This document shows positions 1 to 9,462 of a stretch of 64,000 nt of DNA, piece by piece. The DNA is from Arachidicoccus sp. (lineage in GTDB: Bacteria > Bacteroidota > Bacteroidia > Chitinophagales > Chitinophagaceae), in contig JAPWKH010000018.1 of the NCBI GenBank assembly GCA_028283605.1, forward strand, positions 1 to 64,000, read 5' to 3'. Below the pieces are notes generated by a model. It was not told where the DNA came from. It searched no databases and saw nothing but the letters and a program-made list of their open reading frames with translations. The position numbers were made by a program, and so were the translations under genes. The stretch's first letter is position 1, and every line of letters begins with the position of its first letter.

Positions 1-2164
1 CTTGTATATGTTTTTATATTCTTACACAGGCTATTGGTTTACGGCCTATTATAGGTGTTTTAGGTTCGTTAGCATTTGCCTATGCAACTTATAATCCTGT
101 AATTATTGTTGCCGGGCATAATACGCAAATGCTTGCCATCGCTTATATGCCTGCATTGCTGGCAGGCGTATTACTTTTATATGAAAAAAAATATGCGCTT
201 GGAATTCTCACTACTGTATTATTTGCAACGTGCGAAATCATATCGAACCATCCGCAGGTTACTTATTATTGTATGCTTTGCATAGGAATCATGTCCATCT
301 TTTATATTGTAAAATGGATTAAAGCCGGCGAAATAAAACACATGGTTTTGTCGCTGATAATGGTAATTTTATTCGCATTGATAGGAATTGGCAATACCGC
401 TCTGGCATTGATACCAACTTACGAATATGCAAAATACACAATACGCGGTGGAACAAGCGTAAATATTGATGAACAAGGCAAAGCAACAGCAGTAAAAGAC
501 AAAACATCGGGATTAACTACGAACTACGCATTTGAGTACAGCTTAGGTAAATCAGAAATTTTAAGTACTGCCATGCCAAATGCATTTGGTGGTAGTTCAG
601 GAGAAATGTTTGACGAGAATTCCGATCAATATAATAATGTTATGCAACTGGCGCAACAGCTTAACGGTAAAGTACCGCCGCAGCAAATTCAAATGGCATT
701 ACAACCTTTGATTTCTAAATATTGGGGAGGCATTCAGCCCTTTACTTCCGGGCCGTTTTTTATGGGTACTTTAATCGTACTGTTAGCGCTTATAGGATTT
801 TTTGCAACGGATTCAAAACACCGCTGGTGGATTTTAACATCAACCGTCATTTTTATTTTTCTTGCGGGCGGATGATTTCTATGTCCAATGAAATCATGTT
901 TAAGTATTTTCCTTTCTATAATAAATTCGCGCACCTCGATGGCGATGGTAATTCCTGAAATGTTGCTGCCTTTAATGGTTCTATTGCCGTTGAAAAAAAT
1001 TATTTTTTTGACAAAGAGGCATATCCTACTCACAAAAGGATTTCAAAAAATATTGTATGTGCTTGGCGGTTTTATTGTAGTGGCATTCATCATATATCTT
1101 GGAAACGATTATTCGATAAGCAACCCTGAATTAAAAAGAGGAATACTACAATTTCCCGGCGGCGGTTCTGTTTTAAGCGGCTTGGAGAGCACGCGAAAAA
1201 GTATGTTTTTGGCAGGAATTGGCCGCGTGTTTTTATTCTCAGTACTTTTGGCCGCGTCCATATTTTTATTTGTAAAAAAGATTATAAAACCTGTTGTGGC
1301 AGTCATTATTTTATTGATAATTAATTCTTTCGATATTTTAAATGTAGATGCAAAATATCTCAATGCCAATAACTATATGCAACCTGATGATTTGCAATCG
1401 CAGGTATTTGATCCTACTGCGGCAGATCAGTCAATATTGCAAGATAAATCTCCGCATTACCGCGTATTGAATTTATCCTCAGGCGATGGCCCGTTCAATG
1501 ATGCGGTAACTTCTTATTTCCATCGTTCTATTGGCGGTTATCACGCGGCAAAACTCAGTATTTATCAGGATTTGATTGCTGCCCAGTTGCAGAATAAGTT
1601 TAATCCTTCGGTATTAAACATGCTGGATACGCGTTATATAATTGTGCCATCCCAACAAGGGCAAAACAGCGGCGCCACCGTTCAAAAAAATCCAGATGCT
1701 TTAGGTGCGGCATGGTTTGTAAAACATATTTCCTATATGCCCGATGAAATAGCCGTACTGAATGCGCTGGGCAGTTTTAACGCGAAGGATACAGCTTTCG
1801 TTGCTGCAAAAAGTAGTGCAAATCAACCGGTTTATGACAGCACGGCAAGTATCGAATTAAAAAAATATGACAACGACACGATTCAATATATAACCGATGC
1901 AAAAAGCCCGCAGTTTGCCGTGTTGAGCGAAATTTATTATCCTGCGGGATGGAATGCATATATCGATAAAAAGAAAACAGATTACGTACAAACGAATTAT
2001 GTACTTCGTGGCATTCAGGTGCCTGCCGGCAAACATGAAATTGAATTCAGATTTGAACCGGCTTCAGTATCGTTGGCGCAAACTATTACGCTGATTTACT
2101 ATTCTGGTTGTTGATTTTATCCTCTCTTTTTTTATTATGGAACAAAAAAGTATTCCTAAAGTAA
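1..2164 (+). pseudogene. YfhO family membrane protein, 5'-partial and frameshifted
   Basis: This is a large polytopic membrane protein of the YfhO family (GT-C-like fold), thought to act in cell-surface glycan modification. Its 5' end lies outside the window: the frame is open from base 3, with AGHNTQMLAIAYMPALLAG typical of the family. The frame then breaks three times. It stops at 873-875. The next conserved stretch (FKYFPFYNKF, 890-930) is in another frame, and from ~937 the first frame resumes (SMAMVIPEMLLPL). The frame shifts again near 2092, and the missing last membrane helix (LLFWLLILSSLFLLW) follows in a shifted frame to a stop at 2164. Restoring T or C in short runs near 930-940 would give the family motif NKFRAPSM. 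Large polar segments (about 1360-2090) alternate with membrane helices. The fold and family are confident; whether the breaks are real or sequencing errors is open. Confidence 0.8.
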
Positions 2165-2174
2165 AAACCGTAAA

Positions 2175-3286
2175 ATGGCGCGGAAAGTTTTAGCCATAAG
2201 TTCCTATAAAACATTTTACAGCACATTCCGGCGGGCAAAAAGCTATTGTAAATTTTTACCGTTATCTATGCAAAGAGGTAAAAGTTGTATTGGCTGGGAC
2301 ACAAAACAATGATCTTGCCGAAACCTATGAGATAGATGTCTTAAAGGTTTTTAGCGCATCGTCTTTTAGGTACGTTAATCTTTTTTATTATTTTAAATTA
2401 AAAAAAATAATTTATCAAAATAATATAGATACCATCATTGTTGAACATCCTTATATGGGTGTTTTAGGAATAATGCTTCAAAAAATACTCAAAATAAAAT
2501 TGATTATCCGCTCGCACAATATTGAAGGATTAAGGTTTAAGGATTTAAGAAAATGGTGGTGGAAAATATTATTACGCTACGAAAAACTGGTAACATCTTA
2601 AAGCAGATTTTTCTTTTTTTATTACAGAAGAAGATAGGTCCTATGCAGTAAAAAATTTTTCCTTGAAAGAGGAAAAAACTACTGTGATAACTTATGGAAC
2701 AATTATTGAAAAAAGCTATACGGAAACACAAAAAGCCGAATATATAAAACAACTGAAATTTACATTCAATATTCCTATATCAAATACCCTATTATTGTTC
2801 AACGGCGCATTTGGATATGAACCGAACGACCGGGCATTGGATTTGTTGTTAAATGAAATAATGCCGCTTCTGTTGCAGCGCGATAAGCATTTTACCTTAT
2901 TGATATGTGGTAAAAATATTCCCCAAGATTATAATAGATATCAATCTGAAAATATTATTATTAAAGGATTTATTGAAAATATTGATGAAGTGTTTAAAGG
3001 TGCAGAAATATTTCTAAACCCGATATGGCTTGGCGGAGGCATTAAAACAAAATTAGTAGAGGCGTTAGCATTCGGATCATCTGCAGTTTCATTTCGAAGC
3101 GGAGCATTAGGAATTCCAAAAAATGCAATAGGAGAGAAACTTTCGATTGTAGAAGACAAGAATATTGTACAATTTGCAGAGGAAATTATTCATCAAAGAA
3201 ATACACTTAACATAGATACACCAAATAGTTTTTACGAATATTTTTACTGGGGAAATATTGCAAAAAAAGCTGCGCAAAAATTATAA
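2175..3286 (+). pseudogene. Glycosyltransferase, GT4/GT1-like (GT-B fold), frameshifted
   Basis: A GT-B glycosyltransferase of the GT4 type, likely building a surface polysaccharide from a nucleotide sugar at the inner membrane. ATG at 2175 starts MARKVLAISSYK. The next conserved block, HSGGQKAIVNFYRYL, lies in a different frame from ~2222. Frame 2290-2601 carries the acceptor-domain segment (VEHPYMGVLGIML, RSHNIEGLRF). Near 2597 the frame shifts again, and HLKADFSFFITEEDRSYAV leads into the C-terminal donor domain. That domain has the GT4 signature block GAEIFLNPIWLGGGIKTKLVEALAFG (cited only as family, residues around 3000-3070). All parts together give about 370 residues, normal length. 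The gene lies 10 bp downstream of the YfhO gene on the same strand, so they are probably co-transcribed. Two frame breaks mean it is inactive if the sequence is right. Confidence 0.8.
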
Positions 3287-3291
3287 TAAAT

Positions 3292-3396
3292 ATGGTAACA
3301 GGAAACGGAATGATCGCAAATAAATTCGCTTCTTATAATAATGATGATCGTTTTTTGGTCTTTGTAATTTGCCTAAGTCGATTTATTCTTAATTAA
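3292..3396 (+). pseudogene. Short 5' gene fragment, NAD(P)-epimerase-like start
   Basis: Immediately after the glycosyltransferase an ATG opens a 34-codon frame beginning MVTGNGMIANKFASY. I recognise a resemblance to the first strand and loop of Rossmann-type sugar epimerase/reductase proteins found in capsule loci, which begin with a G-x-G-x-I-A motif. After about 25 codons the similarity stops and the frame ends at 3396. It looks like the left stump of a deleted gene. Identification is from a very short stretch and could be chance. Confidence 0.3.
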
Positions 3397-3461
3397 CGAT
3401 TATAGTTTGAAACATGTTTTGCTGTGGAAGTGCTGCCACCAATTGCATTATCAAATTTCAT

Positions 3462-4463
3462 TCAGAGTGCTTTATAAAAATGCGGCTTGTTTTTTATAAT
3501 GGTAGGAGCAAGCCGCCATATGTAAAAAACATTTTTAGAAAACTTAGTTGCTTTCTCAAAATGCTTGAACGGCGTTAACGATGCAAAAAGATGGTGCAAA
3601 AATCCTGCGACGAAGAACACTGGAATCTCAAAAGTGTAAATACATAAATCGAACAAGAACCAAAACTTGCCAAACTCTTTTCTTATTCTTACAAAATTGG
3701 AAAGCATTATTTGCAAGCCTTTGCGATCGTACAAATTGTAATAACCTTTTCCTTCGGAATTGAATGCATCATTTGCAGATTCGCCCTGAAAGTGTATTAT
3801 TTTATTGTCGCCGTATATGCATAAATTACCAAATTTTTTTAAGCGGTTGCACCACTCAGCTTCTTCTGCATAAAGAAAAAAATCTTCATCAAGCAATCCT
3901 GCTTTTTCAATAGCATTTTTCTTTACCATTAAAAACGCGCCGTTGATCCAATCTACTTCTACTGTTGTAGAAGCATTGGGGACATTAGGCTTTTTTACTT
4001 TAGCAGCGTTGCCTATCCATTTGATAAAATTACCGACATAAGGCAACGGCAACAAATAATTCAAACCGCCTTTCATGGCATAATTGCCCGAAATTTGCGG
4101 TGTTCCGTCTTCGTTTAAAAGTTGCACGCCGCAAGCAACATAATTTGATTGCGTAAATGATCGGTAAACATTCTCAATTGCATGATCGATAATTAAAGTA
4201 TCAGGATTTAATAACAGCACAACTTCGCCTTTTGCATGTTGTATTCCTAAGTTGTTGGCCCGCGCAAAGCCTGCGTTGTAGCCTATCTCAATAACTATTA
4301 CGGAAGGATATTTTTCAATTATTTTATACAAGTCTTTGTCTTCGGAAGAGTTATTTACTATAATTATTTCGTGCGGTATAGTGAGCTTGTATTGATACAA
4401 GCTATCTATACTTTGTAACAAAAATTCGACACTAAAATAATTTATGTAAATAATAGAAAGCAT
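3462..4463 (-). CDS. Glycosyltransferase family 2 (rhamnosyltransferase-like)
   Basis: A 333-residue GT-A fold glycosyltransferase. The N-terminus MLSIIYINYFSVEFL and NNSSEDK match the nucleotide-binding half of GT2. GFARANNLGI and LLLNPDTLI are the conserved loop and the metal-binding segment around residues 65-90; WINGAFLMVKK and EDFFLYAEEAEWCNR near residues 175-200 are typical of WbbL/rhamnosyltransferase-like GT2 enzymes. A C-terminal hydrophobic patch (PVFFVAGFLHHLFASL) may be a membrane-associated helix. Its ATG (4463-4461) directly abuts the stop of the upstream GT2 gene at 4464, so the two are a translationally coupled minus-strand pair. Role: adding one sugar to a surface polysaccharide repeat; donor and acceptor cannot be read from sequence. 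Confidence 0.88.
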   Translation of the reverse strand: MLSIIYINYFSVEFLLQSIDSLYQYKLTIPHEIIIVNNSSEDKDLYKIIEKYPSVIVIEIGYNAGFARANNLGIQHAKGEVVLLLNPDTLIIDHAIENVYRSFTQSNYVACGVQLLNEDGTPQISGNYAMKGGLNYLLPLPYVGNFIKWIGNAAKVKKPNVPNASTTVEVDWINGAFLMVKKNAIEKAGLLDEDFFLYAEEAEWCNRLKKFGNLCIYGDNKIIHFQGESANDAFNSEGKGYYNLYDRKGLQIMLSNFVRIRKEFGKFWFLFDLCIYTFEIPVFFVAGFLHHLFASLTPFKHFEKATKFSKNVFYIWRLAPTIIKNKPHFYKAL

Positions 4464-5477
4464 TTATTCCAAAATAGGCTTTGAATAAATTTTTTTGAAA
4501 AGTAAAAACAAGCCTCGTGTAAGAAAATTGCCGTCAATTATCTGGGCCATTTTAACGCTATAATTGTTTGTCGGATTAAAATTATTATTGGGAACTAACA
4601 AATCAGTATAATTTTTACAATCATTCAGAAAAGATTTGACCGATATATTTTTTCTTGCCGACTTAGGAGTTCTTAATAATTTGTGTGATAATCCTTTACT
4701 GTAAAATTTAATATATATCTCGGCGTATCTTTCGACTACTTCTTTAAAAGTAGTGCTTTCTTTTTTAACCGAATTTAAGAAATAAATAAATCTTTTGAAT
4801 GCTTCCTGAAATTTTGCATCGGACGAACGGGATGTCATGCTTTGATGTAATCGGAACGCAAAACATTCTTTGAAAGATGTTGCTTTATAATTTTTTAAAG
4901 CAAGATTAATGTATATCTCAAAGTCGGCAAACAGTAAGTTTGGATAATCGGGAAAACCGCCAAGCGAATTATAATCCGAAGCACGGTACATAAAACCGCT
5001 GCCTATGATATCAATAGTATTATTTAAAAATTGTGATAAAAATTCAGCACCGCTTTGAACCTCGTCCATTGGTTTTCCTTTTGCTATAACATTTCCATTT
5101 TTATCAATAAAATTGAAGTGTGTTTGATAAATGCTTGCCTGCGGATGTTTGTTAATCAATTCGTCCATCGTTTCCAAATAATTGTGATACAGAATATCAT
5201 CGTGTCCTATGATTGTAATGAATTCATTTTTTTCTATGGTTTTAATTCTGTTCCAGTTTTCTTCAATAGAAAGCAATTTGTCGGAAGAAATTATTATAAC
5301 TCTCTTGTCTATAATTGTATCAAGCCATTCTGTAGTTCCGTCCGTACTTTTATTTTCTAAAACATGCAAATTAAAATCGCTATAAGTTTGTGCAAGAATA
5401 GATTGAATGCATTCCTTTACATATTCGCCACCATTATGAACAGGTAATATTATTGAATATTTTATTTTATTCCCCAT
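4464..5477 (-). CDS. Glycosyltransferase family 2
   Basis: A 337-residue GT2 enzyme: N-terminal SIILPVHNGGEYVKECIQSIL, then ENKSTDGTTEWL and TIIGHDDILYHNYL (the D-x-D-like metal site, about residues 90-105). SGFMYRASDYNSLGGFPDY is the acceptor-side segment. It is clearly a paralogue of the truncated GT2 at 10310 (same IGHDD, ASIYQTHFNFID/ASIYQTQFHYID, FRLHQS/YRLHKS blocks), which shows what the truncated copy lost: about 100 C-terminal residues. First gene of a two-gene minus-strand operon, divergent from rfbF. Confidence 0.88.
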   Translation of the reverse strand: MGNKIKYSIILPVHNGGEYVKECIQSILAQTYSDFNLHVLENKSTDGTTEWLDTIIDKRVIIISSDKLLSIEENWNRIKTIEKNEFITIIGHDDILYHNYLETMDELINKHPQASIYQTHFNFIDKNGNVIAKGKPMDEVQSGAEFLSQFLNNTIDIIGSGFMYRASDYNSLGGFPDYPNLLFADFEIYINLALKNYKATSFKECFAFRLHQSMTSRSSDAKFQEAFKRFIYFLNSVKKESTTFKEVVERYAEIYIKFYSKGLSHKLLRTPKSARKNISVKSFLNDCKNYTDLLVPNNNFNPTNNYSVKMAQIIDGNFLTRGLFLLFKKIYSKPILE

Positions 5478-5850
5478 GTCAAATAATTCATTTTTTACTT
5501 GTTTATCTCCTATTTATATACAAATATATCTGATTGCCGCTTACCATCAAATTTTCTTGAGTGCCCCCATGTCAAAGATTGTTATCATGCCATTTACTTA
5601 TACTTCAGATACACAAACATTGTATATTATTTTTACGCGGAGTCTACATGTAACGGGCTTACAAAGTATATAATTGCACATTTTATTTCACAGAATTATA
5701 AGTTGCCTATTGTCCAGAGCTGATAACTTACATCCTATATGCATTACAATCGATAAAATTTCAACAAACTCTTAAAGATTCTAAACGGTTGAAACTTTTT
5801 TAATATAGAATATATACATTTGTTCATATTGTTGTACGCTAAACTTAATA
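5478..5850. other. 373-bp divergent intergenic region between GT2 pair and rfbF operon
   Basis: AT-rich spacer between two divergent transcription units of the polysaccharide locus. Apart from a candidate -7 box close to rfbF I see no gene, strong hairpin or repeat. Two overlapping small frames starting at 5476 and 5499 have no family-like features. Confidence 0.5.
5815..5822 (+). promoter_or_regulatory. Candidate Bacteroidota -7 box (TACATTTG) for the rfbF operon
   Basis: TACATTTG fits the Bacteroidota sigma-A -7 consensus TAnnTTTG exactly and lies 28 bp before the rfbF ATG. A weak GTTG at 5788-5791 is about 23 bp upstream, slightly too far for the usual -33 spacing, so the -33 box is not convincing. 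Confidence 0.4.
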
Positions 5851-6627
5851 ATGAAAGTAGTAATATTCGCAGGAGGATTAGGTACCAGAATTTCTGAAGA
5901 AACGGATATCCGCCCGAAACCTATGGTGGAAATTGGCGGCAAGCCTATTTTATGGCATATAATGAAAATATACGAGCATTACGGATTTAATGAATTCATT
6001 ATTTGTCTCGGGTATAAAGGCTATGTTATCAAAGATTATTTTACAAATTATTTTCTATACAATGCCGATTTAACGGTGGATGTGGGCAATAATACAATTC
6101 AATATCATTCAGCTAAAAGTGAAAACTTTAAGGTAACATTAGTGGATACAGGTGCAGATACCAAAACCGCCGGTAGGTTGCAACAAGTAAAAAAATATAT
6201 AGGCGATGAAGATTTTATGCTCACTTACGGCGATGGATTGGCTAATGTAAATCTGATTGATTTAATCAATTATCACAAGTCTCACGGAAAAATTGCTACA
6301 GTAACTTCCATACAAATGAGTTCCCGTTTTGGCGGAATGGATATCGACGACAATGGCAACGTTGTTAATTTTCGAGAAAAAGAAAAAGACGAAAGTAAGT
6401 GGATCAACGGAGGTTATTTTGTTTTAAAGTCTAAAGTATTCAATTATCTCACTGGCGATATGAGCAATATGATGTGGGAAGATGAGCCTCTGGAAAAACT
6501 CACTCAAAATGGCGAATTAGCAGCGTTTCTGTTTACAGGTTTTTGGAAATGCATGGATGCCCTGCGGGATAAAATAGAATTGGAACAGCTTTGGAAATCA
6601 GGAAATGCAGAATGGAAAGTTTGGTAA
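5851..6627 (+). CDS. rfbF: Glucose-1-phosphate cytidylyltransferase
   Basis: Makes CDP-glucose from CTP and glucose-1-phosphate, the first step to CDP-activated deoxysugars. The 258-residue product has the nucleotidyltransferase loop FAGGLGTRISEET followed by KPMVEIGGKPILWHIM at residues 6-35; the TYGDGLANVNL segment (about residue 130) is the metal/CTP site, and WINGGYFVLK plus the WKCMDALRDK tail are typical RfbF. Length matches the family (about 257). First gene of the plus-strand sugar operon; its 3' end overlaps rfbG. Confidence 0.95.
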   Translation: MKVVIFAGGLGTRISEETDIRPKPMVEIGGKPILWHIMKIYEHYGFNEFIICLGYKGYVIKDYFTNYFLYNADLTVDVGNNTIQYHSAKSENFKVTLVDTGADTKTAGRLQQVKKYIGDEDFMLTYGDGLANVNLIDLINYHKSHGKIATVTSIQMSSRFGGMDIDDNGNVVNFREKEKDESKWINGGYFVLKSKVFNYLTGDMSNMMWEDEPLEKLTQNGELAAFLFTGFWKCMDALRDKIELEQLWKSGNAEWKVW

Positions 6628-7694
6628 ATAAAAGTATACTTACATCTTATTACACAGGCAAGAAAGTCTTCATTACCGGGCATACCGGTTTTAAAGGCAC
6701 ATGGCTGTCTCTATGGCTGGAATCTTTAGGAGCCACCGTGAAAGGTTATGCTTTAGCGCCAGAACTGCCGGAATGTATTTTTAATCTTGTAAATCAAGAC
6801 CAAAAGATTGAAAGTATAATTGCAGACATACGAGATAAAGAAAGGCTTAAAAAAGAAATCATTTCTTTTCAGCCGGATTATATATTTCATTTAGCTGCGC
6901 AACCGCTTGTTCTCAGAAGCTATGAAATACCGTCAGAAACTTTTGAAGTGAACGCAGTTGGCACAGCGAATGTGTTGGAGTCAATCATACATTTAAATAA
7001 AAAATGCGCTATTGTTATTATTACTACAGACAAGGTGTATGAGAATAAAGAACAAGACATATTATATAAAGAAGATGACAGATTGGGAGGATTTGATCCT
7101 TACAGCGCCAGCAAAGCCTGTGCAGAACTGGTTGTAAATTCATTCCGCAATTCTTTTTTTAATAATAAAGAATATGCTCTTCATCAAAAAAGCATAGTAA
7201 GTGTAAGAGCGGGCAACGTTATTGGCGGAGGCGATTTCAGCCAAAACAGAATTATACCGGACATTGTGAGATATTTGAGAGAAAATAAGGAAATACTGTT
7301 GCGGAATCCAAATTCTGTTCGTCCCTGGCAACATGTTTTGGAACCGTTGGGAGGATATTTATTACTTGGTGGAATGTTGTATGAAAACAATTCTTTATCC
7401 GGCGCATATAATTTCGGTCCTTACGAGAAAGACCATCTTACGGTAAAAGAACTGGCAACTATAGCAATTAATATGTGGGGAAAAGGAAAGTATAAAAATG
7501 ATGATGAAATAAACAAACCTCACGAAGCAGGCTTATTGAAGCTGAGTATTGATAAAGCAATAAATGAGATTAATTGGCATCCTAAATGGAGCGCACAGCA
7601 AGCCGTAGAAGCCACGATAGATTGGTATAAAAATGCTTCGGAACATCCTTATACATTTACATTAGAACAAATTAATCATTACATGCAACTATGA
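6612..7694 (+). CDS. rfbG: CDP-glucose 4,6-dehydratase
   Basis: Converts CDP-glucose to CDP-4-keto-6-deoxyglucose, the branch point for CDP-deoxysugars. Extended SDR: the NAD-binding GHTGFKGTWLSLWLE motif near the N-terminus, the YSASKACAE catalytic Tyr/Lys, and RPWQHVLEPLGGYL typical of RfbG. I place the start at ATG 6612, which overlaps rfbF by 16 bp and gives about 360 residues; a frame extension back to a TTG at 6591 is less likely. The stop overlaps the next gene's ATG by 4 bp (7691), showing tight coupling. Confidence 0.95.
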   Translation: MESLVNKSILTSYYTGKKVFITGHTGFKGTWLSLWLESLGATVKGYALAPELPECIFNLVNQDQKIESIIADIRDKERLKKEIISFQPDYIFHLAAQPLVLRSYEIPSETFEVNAVGTANVLESIIHLNKKCAIVIITTDKVYENKEQDILYKEDDRLGGFDPYSASKACAELVVNSFRNSFFNNKEYALHQKSIVSVRAGNVIGGGDFSQNRIIPDIVRYLRENKEILLRNPNSVRPWQHVLEPLGGYLLLGGMLYENNSLSGAYNFGPYEKDHLTVKELATIAINMWGKGKYKNDDEINKPHEAGLLKLSIDKAINEINWHPKWSAQQAVEATIDWYKNASEHPYTFTLEQINHYMQL

Positions 7695-8215
7695 TTTTTG
7701 TACCTGCAAAATTAGAAGGAAGTTATATTATTGAGCCGGAAACAAAAGGCGATAATCGTGGCTGGTTCATGCGTTCATTCGATAAAAATGAGTTTGCACA
7801 AATAGGCTTTTACGGGGAATGGGTTCAAATGAATCATTCTTTCACAGCGGGAAAAGGCGCTATCCGCGGTTTGCATTTTCAAAAGACGCCGTACGAAGAA
7901 ATAAAATTAGTACGGTGTATTGCGGGCTCTGTATTTGATGTTGCAGTTGATTTACGAAAACATTCAGCTACTTATTTACAATGGTTTGGTACTGAATTAT
8001 CCGCGCAAAATAAAAAAAGTTTTTACATTCCGGAAGGCTTTGCACACGGCTTTCAAACGCTGACGGAAAATGCAGAATTAATATATTGCCACAGTCAGTA
8101 TTACAAACCGGAATATGAATCAGGCCTGCGATACAACGATCCTAAGATTAATATTCAATGGCCGTTGCAGCTTACTGTTATTTCAGAGAGAGACAAAAAT
8201 CATTCTTTATTATAA
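7691..8215 (+). CDS. Cupin-fold NDP-4-keto-6-deoxyhexose 3,5-epimerase (RfbC-like)
   Basis: A 174-residue RmlC/RfbC-type epimerase acting on a 4-keto-6-deoxy nucleotide sugar. GAIRGLHFQ carries the catalytic His, and IPEGFAHGFQTL the second conserved His block; RGWFMRSFDK at the N-terminus is also typical. Because it is embedded after rfbF/rfbG, its substrate is expected to be the CDP-linked ketosugar (possibly C-methylated) rather than dTDP-4-ketorhamnose; that is inference from context. Mono- or di-epimerisation cannot be decided by eye. Confidence 0.88.
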   Translation: MIFVPAKLEGSYIIEPETKGDNRGWFMRSFDKNEFAQIGFYGEWVQMNHSFTAGKGAIRGLHFQKTPYEEIKLVRCIAGSVFDVAVDLRKHSATYLQWFGTELSAQNKKSFYIPEGFAHGFQTLTENAELIYCHSQYYKPEYESGLRYNDPKINIQWPLQLTVISERDKNHSLL

Positions 8216-8224
8216 AATAAAAAT

Positions 8225-9454
8225 ATGCATTGCAGATTTTGTAAAACGGAATTAAAAAATGAATTTATTGATTTATACAATTCGCCTGCATCCAATTCTT
8301 TTCTTACGAAAGAAAAGCTGAATATGCCGGAAACATTTTATCCGTTAAAAGTATATACTTGCCCAAATTGCTTTTTAGTTCAAATAGACGAATACAAAAA
8401 ATCCGGTGAAATATTTGACAGCGAATACGTTTATTTTTCTTCGTTTTCAAAAAGCTGGCTGGCGCATGCAAGCCGCTATTGCGATATGATGGAAAAACGT
8501 TTTGGGTACGATAGCAATTCTTTAGTTGTTGAAATTGCAAGCAACGACGGCTATCTTCTTCAATACTTTAAAGAAAAAAATATTCCTGTGCTTGGCATAG
8601 AGCCAACCGCCAACACAGCAAAGGCTGCGGAAGAAAAAGGCATTACATCTGTGATAGATTTTTTTGGTGTACGCTTGGCAAAGCAACTTGCTGAAGAAGG
8701 GAAAAAAGCGGATCTATTGCTTGGGAATAATGTACTGGCGCATGTTCCGGATATAGTAGATTTTGTAAGCGGTTTAAAAATTCTTTTGAAAGATAACGGT
8801 GTAATAACATTTGAATTTCCACATTTAGTTCAGTTGATAGATAATATTCAGTTTGATACTATTTATCATGAGCATTTCTCTTATTTATCTTTTTATACAG
8901 TAAAAAAAATATTTGAATCAGCAGGCATAGAAATGTTTGATGTGGAAGAAATTCCTACACATGGCGGATCATTGAGAATATTTGCAAAACATAAAGAAGA
9001 CAGCAGCAAAAATATTTCGGAAAACGTAGAAAAGCTATTGCAAAAAGAACTTTCAAAAGGCATAAATAGTTTGCAATATTATAACGGGTTTCAACAGAAA
9101 GCATTTGATATAAAATTAGCTTTTTTAGATTTTTTAATTACACAAAAAAACAATCATAAAAAAGTAGCAGCGTATGGCGCTGCTGCAAAGGGCAATACAT
9201 TGCTGAATTATTGCGGTATTAAAAATGATTTGATAGATTTTGTGGCAGATGCCAATATTCATAAGCAGAACAAATATTTGCCTGCAAGTCACATTCCTGT
9301 AAAAGATGAAAATTATCTCAAAGAACAAAAGCCGGATTATGTTATTATTTTTCCGTGGAATTTAAAGGATGAGATTGTTCAGCAACTAAGCTATATCCGT
9401 TCATGGAATGGGAAATTTGTAGTAGCAATACCTTCCTTGCAGGTAATTGATTAA
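8225..9454 (+). CDS. Class I SAM-dependent sugar C-methyltransferase (TylC3-like)
   Basis: A 409-residue three-part enzyme of the TylCIII/NovU group that transfers methyl to C-3 (or C-5) of NDP-4-keto-6-deoxysugars. Residues 1-65 form the zinc-binding domain with CRFCKTEL and CPNCF cysteine pairs. The SAM domain follows, with VVEIASNDGYLLQYF (about residue 100) and FEFPHLVQLI; IYHEHFSYLS around residue 220 is the conserved catalytic His/Tyr segment. The C-terminal domain has YGAAAKGNTLLNY and ADANIHKQ, characteristic of the family's third domain. Position between epimerase and reductase genes implies a branched-chain sugar product. Confidence 0.9.
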   Translation: MHCRFCKTELKNEFIDLYNSPASNSFLTKEKLNMPETFYPLKVYTCPNCFLVQIDEYKKSGEIFDSEYVYFSSFSKSWLAHASRYCDMMEKRFGYDSNSLVVEIASNDGYLLQYFKEKNIPVLGIEPTANTAKAAEEKGITSVIDFFGVRLAKQLAEEGKKADLLLGNNVLAHVPDIVDFVSGLKILLKDNGVITFEFPHLVQLIDNIQFDTIYHEHFSYLSFYTVKKIFESAGIEMFDVEEIPTHGGSLRIFAKHKEDSSKNISENVEKLLQKELSKGINSLQYYNGFQQKAFDIKLAFLDFLITQKNNHKKVAAYGAAAKGNTLLNYCGIKNDLIDFVADANIHKQNKYLPASHIPVKDENYLKEQKPDYVIIFPWNLKDEIVQQLSYIRSWNGKFVVAIPSLQVID

Positions 9455-9462
9455 TTAATGAT

